DNA of 64,000 nucleotides. It comes from Closterium sp. Naga37s-1. Lineage: Eukaryota > Streptophyta > Zygnematophyceae > Desmidiales > Closteriaceae. Each line of letters starts with the position of its first letter. Position 1 is the first letter of the stretch. Below are positions 1-11,584 of the stretch, piece by piece. A model generated the notes under the pieces. The model worked only from the letters and a program-made list of their open reading frames with translations. It had not been told where the DNA came from and searched no databases. The stretch covers positions 3,781,001 through 3,845,000 of the forward strand of contig CANJKZ010000922.1 in NCBI GenBank assembly GCA_947471745.1, in the 5' to 3' direction. The position numbers and the translations under genes were made by a program.

Positions 1-2439
1 GCGGCTGAGAAGAGTATCTTTGCTGTAGGTGCTTCTCGCGGTGACCGTCAAGCCCCTTTCTTTGAGGGGTGTTCCCCTGTCCCCCTTCTCCCCTCTGTTG
101 CTTCTGCTGCTGCTGTCGACCTCGTTGGCACTGAGGAGGTCGGGGCTGCGTCTGCTCCTAGTGGGAGGCGCCGCACCAGCAGGGACAAGGGGGGCAAGGG
201 TGGTGGAGGGGATGGTGGGGGCGGCGGTGGAGGCGGTGGAGGAGGCGGAGGGGGTGGCGGTGGAGGTGGGGGTGGTGGCGGGAGTGGAGGCTTCGGTGGC
301 GGCGGTGGGGGTGGTGAAGGCAGCGGCAGCGGAGGTGGAGGTAGTGGCAGTGGTGGTGGAGGTGGCGGCGGCGGTGGTGCTGGTCGAGGTGCAGCAGCGC
401 AGCGTGGAGGCGTTGGTGGTAGCCAGCGCCAGCAGCAGCCACGTTCCCGTGAGACCCCGTCGGCCCAGCAGCTTCGTGAGTGGTACGCTGGGCGTGGGAG
501 GTCTGGGGGTGTTGGTCCCTGCACTTACGTTCTTCGCACCGGCGGCCGTCGTGGGGAGACGTGCGGGCTGCCACACACTGCGCACTGCTGCTTCGGTCGC
601 CTGACTGACGCCTGGCGCGCCCAGTTTCCTGACGCTGTTGAGCTCCCTCGCTGGGGTGATCTGCTTAAGCAGAATGTTGCTATCTTTGATCTTGATTTCG
701 ATGCTATCCTTGCTGCCATGTATGCTGTGACTGATAGTGCTGAGGGTGACTGTTACCTGGGTGTTCCGCCCGACCCAGGCATTGAGGCTGCTGCTCTAGG
801 TGCTAGTGCGTCTGCTGCTCCAGGTACTGGTGAGTCTGCTGCTCCACGTGCTGGTGAGTCTGCTCTCTCTGGTACTGCACCTACTAAGGCCTTGCACACT
901 TTCACACTTGACTGAGGTGCTTCGCGCTATTTCTTTCGCGACAGCACCACACTCACGCCGCTAAGTCGGCCTGTCGCAGTCTCCCTGGCTGACCCCTCTG
1001 GGGGCCCAGTCCTTGCGCACTCTTCCACGGTTCTACCGTGTCCTGCGGCCCCGTCGGGCTTGCTGTCGGGACTCCACCTCCCCTCGTTCTCTACGAACTT
1101 GGTGAATGGAGCTGACCTCCAGGACACGTGGGTTGACCAGTTCACCCCTGGAGGTCAGCGTGTGACCCACTGCACTTGCTCTCGGATGGGCCGCCACCTG
1201 GCCACATTCACCCGTCGCCTTGGGTCAAGTCTGTACACACTGACTACTGCGTCTCCTCCGGTTGCTGCGTCTGGTCAGGTAGCCGCGTCTGGTCAGGTAG
1301 ACGCGTCTGGTCAGGTGTTTTCTGCCACGTCCAGGTCTAGTCCAGTGTCTGCCCCCTGCTCGTGTCGTCCTCTGTCACACAAGACTCTCCTTTGGCACCG
1401 CCGCCTTGGTCACCCCTCCCTGCCTCGTCTTTGAGGTATGGCCTCCCGTACCCTTGCCTCTGGTCTCCCCAGGTCCCTCCCTCCCCTTCCTCCGGGGCCT
1501 GCCCCTACCTGTGTTCCTTGTGTCGAGGGTCGGCAACGCGCCGCTCCTCACTCCTCTGTGTTCCCCCCGACAGAGGCTCCCCTTGCAGACTCTTCACATG
1601 GACGTGTGGGGCCCAGCCCGCGTCCGTGGACAGGGTCACGAGCGTTACTTCCTGCTGGTCGTTGACGACTACTCGCGTTACACCACATTCTTCCCCTTGC
1701 GCAGCAAGGGTGAGGTCACTGAGGTGTTGATCAACTGGATCCGCGGTACCCGTCGCCAGCTCAGCGAGAGTTTCGGCTCGGACCTTCTTGTTCTGCGTCT
1801 GCACTCAGACTGAGGTGGTGAGTTTTCCTCCGACCTTCTGAGGGCCTTGTGTCGTGCTGAGGGCATCCGCCAGACGTTCACGCTTCCGGCCTCCCCACAA
1901 CAAAATGGGATTGCTGAGCGCCGCATTGGCATGGTCATGGACGTCGCTCGTACGTCCATGATCCATGCGGCTGCTCCCCATTTTCTGTGGCCGTTCGCGG
2001 TTCAGTACGCTGCACATCAGATCAACCTTCAGCCTCGTGTCTCCTTGCCGGAGACCACACCTACTCTGCGGTGGACGGGGAAGGTTGGCGATGCGTCTGT
2101 GTTCCATGTCTGGGGATCTCGAGCTTTTGTCCGCGATACTTCAGCGGACAAGTTGTCCTCCCGTGTCGTTCCCTGCGTCTTCCTTGGCTTCCCCCCTGAC
2201 GCACCCGGGTGGCAGTTCTACCACCCCACCTCGCGTCGTGTTCTGTCCTCTCAGGACGTCACGTTTGATGAGTCGGTGTCTTAATACCGTCTCTTTCCCT
2301 ACCGCACTGCCTCTCTCCCCCCCCCGCCACTCTTCCTAGCACCAGGTACTCCTCCGGTAGACCCCCTCCCCCCTCAGGGTCCTGCCCCCTCAGGTGTGTC
2401 CTAGGTAGACCCTGTCGAGCCTGTCGAGGTAGCTGTCGA

Positions 2440-3060
2440 CTCAGGTGCTGCTAGGGGTGCTGAGCCTGCGGGTGCGGGGACTGGGGGTGTTGGGCCTGGG
2501 GTTGCTGTGTCTGAGGGTGCGGAGCCTGGGGGTGCTGAGCCTGAGCGTGTGGAGCCTGGGGGTGCTGAGCCTGGGGGTGCTGAGTCTGGGAGTGCTGAGA
2601 CTGGGGGTGCTGAGCCTGAGCGTGCTGAGTCTGGAGGTCCTCCGGGTGTTCCGTCACGGCGGGAGCCCCTCTCTCTGCAGCAGCTTCGTGAGAAGTACAC
2701 TCTGCGCTGTCGCCGTGCTGCTGGTGCTGGAGCTGCTGGAGGTGCTTCTGAGGCTGCTGGAGGTGCGTCTGGAGCTAGAGCTGCTGGAGGTACTGCTGGT
2801 GCTGGAGCTGCTGGAGCCGCTGGTCCTGGAGGTACTGGTGCTAGAGGTACTGGTGCTGTTGGAGCTGCTGGAGGTGCTGGAGCAGCTGGTCCCGGAGGTG
2901 CTCGTACTGGAGGTACTGGAGCTGCTGGGGCTGGTGGTGCTTAAGGAGTTGGAGCTGCTGGTGCTGGAGCTGTTGCTACTAGAGGTGCTGCTGGAGCCGG
3001 AGCTGTTGGTGTTATTGGAGCTGGTGGTGCTGCGGGAGTTGTAGCTGGAGACCCTGGAGC
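2440..3060 (+). repeat. coding minisatellite in linker of F1-A
   Basis: Degenerate 12- to 15-bp units. The first half (about 2440-2640) encodes Glu-Pro-Gly-Gly-Ala-like repeats and the second half (about 2710-3060) Ala-Gly-rich repeats. The same linker is present between integrase and reverse transcriptase in elements E and A' (about 15,150-15,340 and 58,780-59,340). Because the unit length is a multiple of three, several frames are open and give misleading Leu-rich or Gln/His-rich products. Confidence 0.8.
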
Positions 3061-5609
3061 TGAGGGTACTGGTGCTGTCTCTGCTGTTTCTGGAGGCGCT
3101 GCGCGGCCACGGCCGTAGTACGTTCTGCTCCTTCAGCAGGTTCTTGGTCCTCCTCCTCCTCCTTTACTGAGTCCACCGCCTGTCCAGTCACAGTCGCAAG
3201 TTACAGCCGGCCTCTCCACTGCCTGGTCCTTCTCCTTACTTTGGACCGACTAGAGGCCTTACGGAGCGTCGTGAGCCTGAGTCACGTCCTGCGTCACCTG
3301 ATTCTCGTTCTGAGTCGCCTGTCCGCGCTGTTCGCACTGGTCGTCGTGTTCCGCGTCAGCGTCCTCCTCCTGTCCCCGGCACTCACTCTATGACTCTGCG
3401 TCCTTCCACTGCTCCACAGCGTGTCCCTCTGCTGTCTCCTCCTGCGTCCTCTCTTCCTGGCGGTCCGGACCAGAGTCTGACTCCCTTCGTGCTGCTAGTC
3501 CTACTGTCACACGCTTTCTGGCCACTGCTGTCACTGACCCTTTGTTTGAGTCCACTGCTGCGTCTGCTCTCGTTGCTGAGCTTGTTGACTTTGCTGCAGC
3601 CTGTCGCCTAGACTACGCCACTAGTCTTGTTGCTGAGTCTGCGTCTGCGTCTGTCTGTCCTCCGTCCGTCGGGGGTAAGTGTGCTCTTGGCACGGACGTT
3701 CTTGAGGATAGATAGGAAGAGTTTGAGTGCTTTGCCACTGCTGTACCTCATCTCGTGTCCATGCTGCTTGCCCCTGAGGGAGACCCGGATGCACCAGACA
3801 TCCCGACCCCACGCTTTTACGCAGAGGCAATAGAGGGTCCCTACTCCTCTCAGTGGCAGGCAGCCATGGACGCCGAGATGGCTTCCTGGAAGTCCACAGG
3901 CACCTACGTCGACGAGGTTCACCCGCCTGGGGCGAACATCGTCAGTGGCATGTGGATTTTCTGGGTGAACCGGCCGCCGGGTTCTCCGCCTGTCTTCAAG
4001 GCGCGTTACGTTGCACGAGGCTTCAGTCAGCGACAGGGAGTTGACTTCTTCCATACCTTCTCCCCTTCCCCGAATATGACCACTCTTCGGGTGCTGCTGC
4101 ACGTCGCCGCTCAGCGTGACTACGAGCTACACTCGCTTGACTTCAGCACAGCCTTCCTACAGGGCAGCTTGCACAAGGAGATCTGGCTGCGCCGCCCACT
4201 TGGCTTCACTGGGTCGTTTCCTGCTGGTACCCAGTGGAGCCTCCGGCGGCCAGTCTACGATCTCCGCCAGGCACCCCGTGAGTGGCATGACACACTGACG
4301 ACGACTCTTGCTACTCTTGGTTTTGCTCCTTCCACTGCTGACCTGTCGCTGTTTTTACGCATTGACACCACTCTGCCGCCGTTCTACGTTCTCGTGTACG
4401 TAGACGACCTCGTATTTGCTACTGCTGACACTGAGGCACTCGCCCACGTGATGTCGGAGCTGTAGAAGAGACACACGTGCACAGACCTGGGTGAGCTGAC
4501 AAGCTATCTTGGCTTGCGGATCACCCGGGACAGAGCACAGCACACCATTACCTTGACTCAGTCACACATGATGCAGTAGGTCCTTCAGCGCTTCGGCTTC
4601 ATGTACTCCTCGCCACAGTCCACTCCTCTGCCTACCGGTCACTCGCTCTCAGCTCCACCTTCGGACGAGTCCGTAGAGCCGAGTGGCCCGTATCCAGAGC
4701 TTCTGGGCTGCCTCATGTACCTGATGACTTGCACTCGACCTGACCTCGCATACCCTCTCAGCCTTCTGGCACGCTACGTGGCTCCTGGTAGGCACCGAAA
4801 GGTGCACTGGGATGCTGCGAAGAGGGTGTTGCGCTACTTGTGCAGTACGTCAGGCATGGGGCTCGTGCTTGGAGGACGGGCTCGAGTTGTCCTGACTGGT
4901 CACGCAGACGCTTCCTGGGTTGACGACTTGGCTACGCAGTGGTCGTCACAGGGTTACACCTTCAGTCTTGGCTCTGGTTCTGTCTCTTGGCGGTCTACCC
5001 GCTCTTCTTCTGTTCTCAGCTCCAGTTGTGAGGCTGAGATCTACGCTGGGGCCATGGCTGCACAGGAGTTACACTGGCTCACCTACCTACTGACCGACTT
5101 GGGAGAGGCGCCTCGTTCTCCTCCAGTTCTGTACGTCGACAACAAGGCCATGCTTGCCTTGTGTCATGAGCACAGACTGGAGCACAGAATGAAGCACATT
5201 GCTCTGCGCTACTTCCTTGCTCGAGAGTTGCAGCAGCGTGGTCAGCTTCGTCTTGCTTACGTGGCCTCTCAGGCCAACACTACTGATGTTTTCACCAAGG
5301 CACTTCAGCCTTGTGATCATCAGCGTTTCTGTACTGTTCTAGGCCTTGTACCTACTGTGCCTCACTTGCTTACTTCTTGACTCTGCTTGTACTGTACTCT
5401 CTATACATATACCTGCATGCTTACACTTGCTAGGTTGTGTTCACTGTATTGTTTGTTCTCCTTTATATAACTCTGCATGTGAACTGGCCTTGTGGCCATT
5501 TGCTTGTGCTCAGACTGCGTGGTGACTTTGTGATCCACCCTGAGCTTGCTTTGCCTTTCTTGACTGGTCTTGTGACCTCTTGTTCTCCCCCACTTTGCCT
5601 ATGGGGGTG

Positions 5610-5740
5610 TGTCAAACTCATATGCTATAGTCTATCTAGGCTGTAGTGGGGTAGTTCATATAAGGTACAACACTTTTAGGTTTCCTAATTGTACCCACCT
5701 GCTTGCTAGTTCAGTCATTGATTCGTTCACTATTCTAACA
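5610..5740 (+). repeat. 3' LTR of F1-A
   Basis: A 131-bp LTR starting TGTCAAAC and ending CTAACA, directly after the purine tract at 5601-5609. It matches the LTRs of the F1 elements at 53,531 and 61,952 and, in reverse, those at 9507 and 12,783. It contains the GTAGTGGGGTA...GGTACAA motif discussed in the findings. Confidence 0.88.
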
Positions 5741-6290
5741 TGCACAACCCCCATTCCACACCGTACCGTGTGTGAGCTACCTGATAGCACCAACACCCCA
5801 CCAACGCCCAAGTTCCTTCCATCGTGACCTGCCCTCACCTTGTCCAAAAAGCGGATGGAGAGAGGCAAGGGCACGGGAATGTTGTGTACATAACCCCTCA
5901 CACATGTACTCTCGGGATAGAAGAAGCAAGAGCCCACCTTACCATGTGCTACCTGATAGCACCAAAGCCCCTGCTCATGCACTCATAAGGATGTTGCATA
6001 CATGCACCCCCCCCCATTCCACACCTCAACGTATGGTACCTGATATGCACGCCAGGAGAGGTGCCTGATAGCATTACCACCCTGCCTTAACTTGGCAAAA
6101 CCTCAGCCTGCACTCACCTTGGCGAGAGCCACGACTGCATGGATGGTGCGTGCACGCATTACCCCCTTCATAAACCTCAGCCTCTACTTACCTTGCCCAG
6201 GCGGCGTCTGGAGAAAGCTACAAATACAGGAATGCCGCGCACATTATCCCCTCACGCATGCACTTCTGGTTGAGAGCCCAATAGCCCACG
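5741..6290. other. unassigned spacer with degenerate repeat modules
   Basis: No gene recognised. The stretch holds loosely repeated modules of about 100-150 bp: phrases like ACCTGATAGCACC, CATAACCCCTCAC and CCTGCNCTCACCTT recur (about 5780, 5890, 5950, 6060, 6110, 6190). The CTCACCTT/CTTACCTT phrases would read as splice-donor-like AAGGTGAG/AAGGTAAG on the minus strand, but no convincing exon chain could be built. Confidence 0.35.
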
Positions 6291-6299
6291 TTAGCACCT

Positions 6300-6590
6300 G
6301 GTGACACCACCTGCTGGGCCAGCAGTGTGTGCACAACCTGTGTTCAGCTTGGGCGTTACATTACCACCTGATGGGCGTACCTGGGGCATTGGGAGATGGA
6401 GGGGAGAAGCGTGGGCCAGCAGTGTGGGCGTTCAGCTTGCCGGTTGCATTACCACCTGCTTTGGGTGTACATAATCTAGCCAAAGGTGAGGGGGCGGCAG
6501 AAGGGAAGGAAGGAAGGACGGGGGGTTGTGAGGGATGGGGAAAGTGGAGTTTGTGGGGCCAGCAGTGCGCTCCACTCCCTGCTGGACTCA
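6300..6590. repeat. degenerate ~97-bp tandem repeat
   Basis: The phrase GGGCCAGCAGTG recurs at about 6316, 6413 and 6557. After the first two occurrences come TTCAGCTTG and ATTACCACCTG at similar spacing. Two near-complete units and one partial unit are visible. No coding capacity is recognised. Confidence 0.5.
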
Positions 6591-8199
6591 CCTGGGTGGG
6601 CACAAATTTGCCCTCTCATGTTCGCCACTGCAAGAGTCGTCTCAGCAGGTGAAGGTTCGGAGCAGGGGCTCAGAACATGAGGTTGCCACGGCAAGGCACA
6701 TGGCTGGCGCACAATGCCATGGCTCACAGGTGGTGTTTGGGGACTGGCTGTCGGCAAGGTGCATGGGGCTGAGTAATTTTTAAGAACTCTAAAAAGAAAC
6801 AGCTCGAGACCTCAACACACCCACTCTCAGTACCGTGCATGATTTTCGGTTGGTAGCAAGTGGTCAGCTCAATGCCTCACCTACTGCTTGCCTCCTCCTC
6901 GCCAATGTACGGCCGAGATCGCCGTTGTTTTGCAAGGTGTTTTAGGTTGACTAAACAGTCATCAAGGTGGTTGGTGAGAACAGTGGAATACCCCTTGTCT
7001 CACCTGCTGCTTGCCTGCTCGCCTCAGCATTCAGCTGAGCTTTCAAAGCATGCTGAGGAACCTCGCCTTTGGATCTCGTTCGCCTGGCACTCATCACGCG
7101 GCCCATTCCAGCAATTCTTGATTAGAGATGTGGTAGTAGGTCTCTGTTTCTCCCTTGAGCGTGTTCGTCATCCCCTAGAAAAACTCCTCCGGGTCTAAAG
7201 GATCCTTCTCCCATCGAGCCTGCAAATTTTCCATGCATGGTGTAGTTCTTCAACGACGGTCCTCTTTGCATGTGGCCTGAAAATTGCTTCGGGACCTCAA
7301 ACTTGGGCAACTGGGTGTACCGCCATCGCAGCGTTGTCGCCTCATCCTTTGTGCCTTGCCAGGATGCACTCCTCTGGTACCGCCCTGACTCGTACCCTAA
7401 ACCCGGCGAGTTTGCACCACTCCGTGCATATTCAGGGTCGCCTGTGTCCGAGGCGTGGTCCCAGATCCTCTCGTCCTTTTTCCTCGTGCACCGTCCTCGG
7501 GACCTGTCACACCGTCGCTGCGCTCTCCGTGCCCCACCCCCGTGCCAGCTGATTCCAGATGCCGCGGCTCTCCTCGATCGCCTTCTTCTCTATCAGCCAT
7601 GACTACCACCTTCTTCTTATCCGCTGACATCTGCAACTGTCTTCCCGATTTTTGTTACATAGATTGTTTGTGCAATGGCCCTGATTATCAGTGCTGACTC
7701 ATGAAGTTATTAGTTGCAGTAATAATATGAACATTCAAATAGTGAAGTCCCATGGCTCAATCCTCCCATTACTGTCTCTTATCCATGGCTAAGCAATGCT
7801 CGTCACAGACGAGCTAGAATAATCACATGGCCATCCAGATTTAGCCCGCACATATGCCTCCAGCTACTCAACAGCCTCTTCCAGTTGGCTTGAGCACAGT
7901 CTCTGGTGGTTAAAAGGAAACAAATGTTCATGCACACGTCAAAACTTACCCCTAGCTCGCAACTCCCTCGCCACTGCCCACTTCTCACCACACTGCCTTG
8001 TAACTGCCTTTTTGCAGCCTCTCCCTTCTCGTATTGGCTCGCCCACTACCCCATTGAGCTTCCCAACCCGTGGCTTGCTTCTGCCCTTCCCGCTACATAC
8101 AAAATGTAAAATATGTACACCACCTTCACCCACACTTATCCGGTTACTGCAGTGGTCACTTATGTTATCTGACACTCCAAACATTGTCACACAATGCCT
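6591..8199. other. unassigned DNA, no recognisable gene
   Basis: Open frames here are short (at most 110 residues) and match nothing I recognise. A phrase built around CTCACCTRCTGCTTGCCT occurs twice, at about 6880 and 7000. A minus-strand frame at 7397-7636 is rich in Glu, Arg and Gly and might be the start of an old gag, but there is no domain to support that. Confidence 0.3.
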
Positions 8200-8620
8200 C
8201 GCTCTGCTCACTCGCGACACCGATGAACATCACAACACCTGGTACCTCGACAGCTGTTATGGACAGCATATGGTGGGATCAAGGCAATTTATATCGAATG
8301 TCGTGCCCACAACCACAGTCAAGCACATCACCGTGGCGAACAACAAGAGGCTTGATGCAAACGCGCAAGGACTCGTTGTGCGCAAGGAACACGGCAGCAA
8401 CACGCACATAAGCTTGGATGATATGCTCGTCGTGAAGAACCTACACTTCAATTTTCTGTCGACATCGCAGCTCATTGACTGCGACGTCAAACTCCGCACT
8501 GGCCTACAATCACGCGACATCCTTCTCCACTACGCCGTCTCCAACAAACCTCACCGATACCTGGGGCGAGCCCGCTCCAACAACGGTGTATACGTGCTCA
8601 ACTTTGACACACCAAACTAG
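8200..8620 (+). pseudogene. decayed copia protease region, third family (F3)
   Basis: The translation contains a WYLDS...HM stretch followed by NVVP, a LDDMLVVKNLHFNFLSTSQL segment and a short tail. This is the layout of a copia gag-pol protease and the linker leading to the pre-integrase domain. The segment L-x-x-N-L-x-F-N-x-L-S-x-S-Q-L is typical of that linker. It differs clearly from the F1, F2 and F4 sequences in this window. The flanks have decayed beyond recognition, so the ends of the element cannot be placed. It is an old fossil. Confidence 0.6.
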
Positions 8621-8700
8621 TGAGTCCTCTTTTTTGTCCTAATTCTCTTCTTTCTATTTTGTCTTTTAAATTTTGCTCTTCTTTCCTATTCATTTACTTT

Positions 8701-8726
8701 CATATATATGTATATATATATATTTT
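8701..8726. repeat. AT-dinucleotide microsatellite
   Basis: An interrupted (TA)n run with one G, set in a T-rich stretch that follows the F3 protease remnant. Confidence 0.8.
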
Positions 8727-9506
8727 AGCACTGAATAGGATTGTGTGCACCGTTTTCTAGAATCATCTCGCCTAACCTTGCATGTGCGTGACTTTGCACT
8801 GAATGCCTTTATCAATTCGGGAAGGCTCTATTCCCGTCGGTTCTAGAGCATCGGTACTTTCTAGTAACATCTGGTTATATGCCTTGTTTCATGCCTTTCA
8901 AACTATGAACCAAAGTCTCGATCCTCTCACATCTGCGCTTCGAACATATTTTGCAGTCAGACGGCCAAACATGAGTACCGCACCATCCCCACCTCCACAT
9001 CACGCACCAGCATCGCAGACATCGGAATGAATGCGATCGACGAAGCAGAAAGATGCAGGCCCCCTTGACGAAGGAATGCCGACGATGGAAAATGTCGTCA
9101 CCACAAGGGATTTTTTTCCACAAGCAGGGTTGCGTGAACCCGAGACTGCCTACGACTGGATCCTGCGGAGTGAATCGCGCGGAACGTACGACGAGGCTGA
9201 AGGGCACGACCTTATGGAAAGCAAACTTACATCACCCTCTACCCCCACTGGTGCGATCCCGAGATGTTGAGTGTAAAAGAAGAAAGGAGCAGGCACGAAG
9301 TCGAATAGCTTTGCTGAGAAATTGGGATCCAAGGCTGCAGCAACATGGCCTTTAGCGTCGGAGGTACTGTTGAAGGCGGAGAATAGGGAGGATGGGGTAC
9401 AAGCGGTGGATGGGGAGGCGATGACATCGGCACATGTGGCTCTGCAGGCACTGGATGGGGCACATCAGGCGGTGGATGGGGAGACTCAAGCGTCTGATGG
9501 GGCACC
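8727..9506. other. unassigned DNA left of element D
   Basis: No gene recognised. A plus-strand frame at 9031-9270 (79 residues, ATG start) has no known domain. From about 9390 to 9500 there are short repeats around GGATGGGG and GGCACATC. The stretch ends at the GCACC target-site copy of element D. Confidence 0.3.
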
Positions 9507-9639
9507 TGTGAGAATAGTACGAGGAATAATGGTGTGGACTAGAAAGGGGATGGGTACAAGTATGAAAACCTAGAAAAGTTGTACCCCATAATGTCTACCC
9601 CACTACAGCCTACAAAGGCTATAGCATATATGTTTGACA
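9507..9639 (-). repeat. 3' LTR of F1-D
   Basis: 133 bp, seen as the reverse complement: starts TGTGAGAATAG and ends GTTTGACA. The reverse complement of the purine tract (CACCCCCATAG) follows on its right, as expected for the 3' end of a minus-strand element. Confidence 0.9.
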
Positions 9640-10529
9640 CACCCCCATAGGCAAAGTGGGGGAGAACAAGAGGTCACAAGACCAGTCAAGCAAAGCAAAG
9701 CAAGCTCAGGGTGGATCACGACGTCACCACACATTCTGAGCACAAGCACAAGGCCACAAGGCCAATTCACATGCAGAGTTATATATCAAGGTGAACAGGC
9801 AAGACAGTGATCTCAAGATAGCAAGGGTAAGCATGCACGTGCATGTATATATAGATCACAGTACAAGCAAAGTCAAGAAGTAAGCAAGTGAGGCCAAGTA
9901 GGCACAAGACCTAGCATAGTACAAAAACGCTGATGATCACAAGGCTGAAGTGCCTTGGTAAAGATATCAGCAGTGTTGGCCTAAGTGGCCACGTAAGCAA
10001 GACGAAGCTGACCACGCTGCTGCAACTCTCAAGCAAGGAAGTAGCGCAAAGCAATGTGCTTCGTTCTGTGCTCCAGTCTATGCTCCTGACACAAGGCAAG
10101 CATGGCCTTGTTGTCGACGTACAGAACTGGAGGAGAACGAGGCGCCTCTCCCAAGTCGGTCAGCATGAGGCGGCTAAGGGCAGCAGTGGCAGGGGAGGAG
10201 TAGCGCACAACAACAGCGTCGTACAAAGTCCTAGCGGTCTTGTACTGGCTAAAGTGCGCGCGCTGAGCAGACGGCAGGTGACTACGAACAGCAAGACGGG
10301 CAGCAGCGTCGCGCGTGGTTTACTGCAAGCGAACAGTACTGTCAACATCGGCAGCAGGTGCAACAGAGACGCCGGACGTGAGATCGAACAGTGAGACTCC
10401 GTCCCTAGAATCGCACTGCAGAAACAGCTGCAGATCATCGACCCAGACCTCAAAATCAACTGCCTGACCCTTAGCATCGATGGTAAGTATATTAGGGGTA
10501 GCCATGACAGCAGTAGCAGTAGCAGTATC

Positions 10530-11088
10530 AGTAGCAGCAGCAAGAGCAGCGCGACTCGGCAGGGCGGCGCGGCTTGGTAGGGCGGCGCGTCTCGGTAAGG
10601 CTGCGCGGCTTGGCAGGGCGGCGCGGGTGCGGCGGTGCGCTTACCAGGGCGGGAGCAGGGTAGGGCCGCAACTGGAAGGGCAGGGCCGTGGCGCGCCGGC
10701 AGGTCAGGGCCGCGTCAGGCAGGGCCGCAATAGCGGTTGTAGGCAGGGCCGCAACCGCGGCGGTAGGCAGGGCCGCGACCGCGGCCGTAGGACGGGCCGC
10801 GGTGGCGGCAGGCAGGGCCGCGACGGCTTCAGGCAGGGCCGCGTCAGCAGGGTGGCAGGGCCGCGACGGGAGGGCAGGGCCGCAACGGCTTCAGGGAGGG
10901 CCGCGACGGCAGGGCGGCAGGGCCGCGACGGCAAGGCGGCAGGGCCGCGACGGCAGGGTAGGGCCGCGACGGCCGTAGGGAGGGCCGCGACGGCAGGGCG
11001 GCAGGGCCGCGACGGCAGGGCGGCAGGGCCGCGACGGCAAGGCAGGGCCGCGACGGCTTCAAACAGGGCCGCGACAGCAGGGGCCGCG
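10530..11088 (-). repeat. GC-rich tandem-repeat leader of F1-D
   Basis: Degenerate units around CAGGGCCGCGACGG (plus strand) fill the space between gag start and primer-binding site; a short remainder lies at 11,434-11,520 beyond the TRIM. The leader of every F1 copy here is repetitive and GC-rich but built of a different unit. It stays open in several frames by base composition alone, so the 329-residue Arg/Gly frame over it is not a gene. Confidence 0.8.
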
Positions 11089-11433
11089 TGTCAGAGGTCC
11101 ACTGGTGATCCCCGATTGATCCTAGGGAAGGGTTACAAGCTCGTTGTCCTGGGGGGTTATGGGCGCACTCACCCGCTCCTTAACAAGCCCTTTTATCCCA
11201 ATGGTCTAGTGGTTGGGATTTTGACATGTTATCAGAGCGAAGGTCTCGGGTTCGAATCCCACTGTGTGCACTTCGGGCACCCTAGTGCGGGGGGTTGTCG
11301 GAGGTCCACTGGTGATCCCCGATTGATCCTAGGGAAGGGTTACAGGCTCGTTGTCCTGGGGGGTTATGGGTGCACTCACCCGCTACTTAACAAGCCCTTT
11401 TATCCCAATGGTCTAGTGGTTGGGATTCTGACA
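11089..11433 (+). mobile_element. TRIM copy 1 (345 bp) in the leader of F1-D
   Basis: A terminal-repeat retrotransposon in miniature: 138-bp LTRs at 11,089-11,226 and 11,296-11,433 flank only 69 bp, with perfect TSDs CCGCG at 11,084-11,088 and 11,434-11,438. The LTRs begin TGTCAG/TGTCGG and end TGACA. Next to the 5' LTR is a primer-binding site like TGGTATCAGAGC (11,227-11,238), and before the 3' LTR is a G-run. It has no coding capacity. The LTRs differ at 5 of 138 positions by my count (about 3.6%), younger than the host element D, as nesting requires. A second copy is at 20,009. Confidence 0.92.
11202..11259 (+). promoter_or_regulatory. tRNA-like A-box/B-box pair in TRIM copy 1
   Basis: TGGTCTAGTGG (11,202-11,212, in the 5' LTR) fits the Pol III A-box and GGTTCGAATCC (11,249-11,259, internal domain) fits the B-box. 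They are 36 bp apart. The LTR end and the primer-binding site lie between them. Confidence 0.6.
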
Positions 11434-11584
11434 CCGCGACTGCAGGGTAGGCGCACGGGGCGCAGGTGAGGCAGGCGCGAGGCGCGCGACAAGGGCAGGA
11501 GCGCGCTTCGGGCAAGGCAGGAAAAAAAAATAAGTGGTGGGCCCTAAAAAAAACGGTCCCACTAGGGAACCCGCTCTGATACCA

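Larger units (their letters stand above)
1..5740 (+). mobile_element. Ty1/copia element F1-A, 5' part outside window
   Basis: Family 1 copia element entering from the left edge, so its 5' LTR and the start of gag are not visible. Parts in order: gag with a glycine tract (about 210-410) and a Cys/His motif (about 520-595), protease region, pre-integrase and integrase (about 1390-2280), an Ala/Glu/Pro/Gly repeat linker (about 2440-3060), reverse transcriptase (about 3830-4460, with the YVDDL motif), RNase H (about 4880-5330), a ~230-bp 3' untranslated stretch, a purine-rich tract (ATGGGGGTG) and the 3' LTR. This order of integrase before reverse transcriptase is that of copia. The element is broken, with roughly ten breaks in its reading frame, so it is an old fossil. 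Confidence 0.93.

Noticed and set aside
48-524. Pro-rich, His-rich and Arg-rich frames antisense to glycine tracts (also near 17,347-17,964 and 55,430-55,789)
   Set aside because: They are shadows of GGN repeats in F1 gag; length comes from base composition.
8803-9270. Host genes at 8803-9030 and 9031-9270
   Set aside because: Both are short, without recognisable domains, and lie in decayed repeat-rich DNA; kept only as unassigned.
10480-11469. A 329-residue Arg/Gly-rich protein
   Set aside because: The frame covers the antisense of the F1-D repeat leader and runs into a TRIM; composition only.
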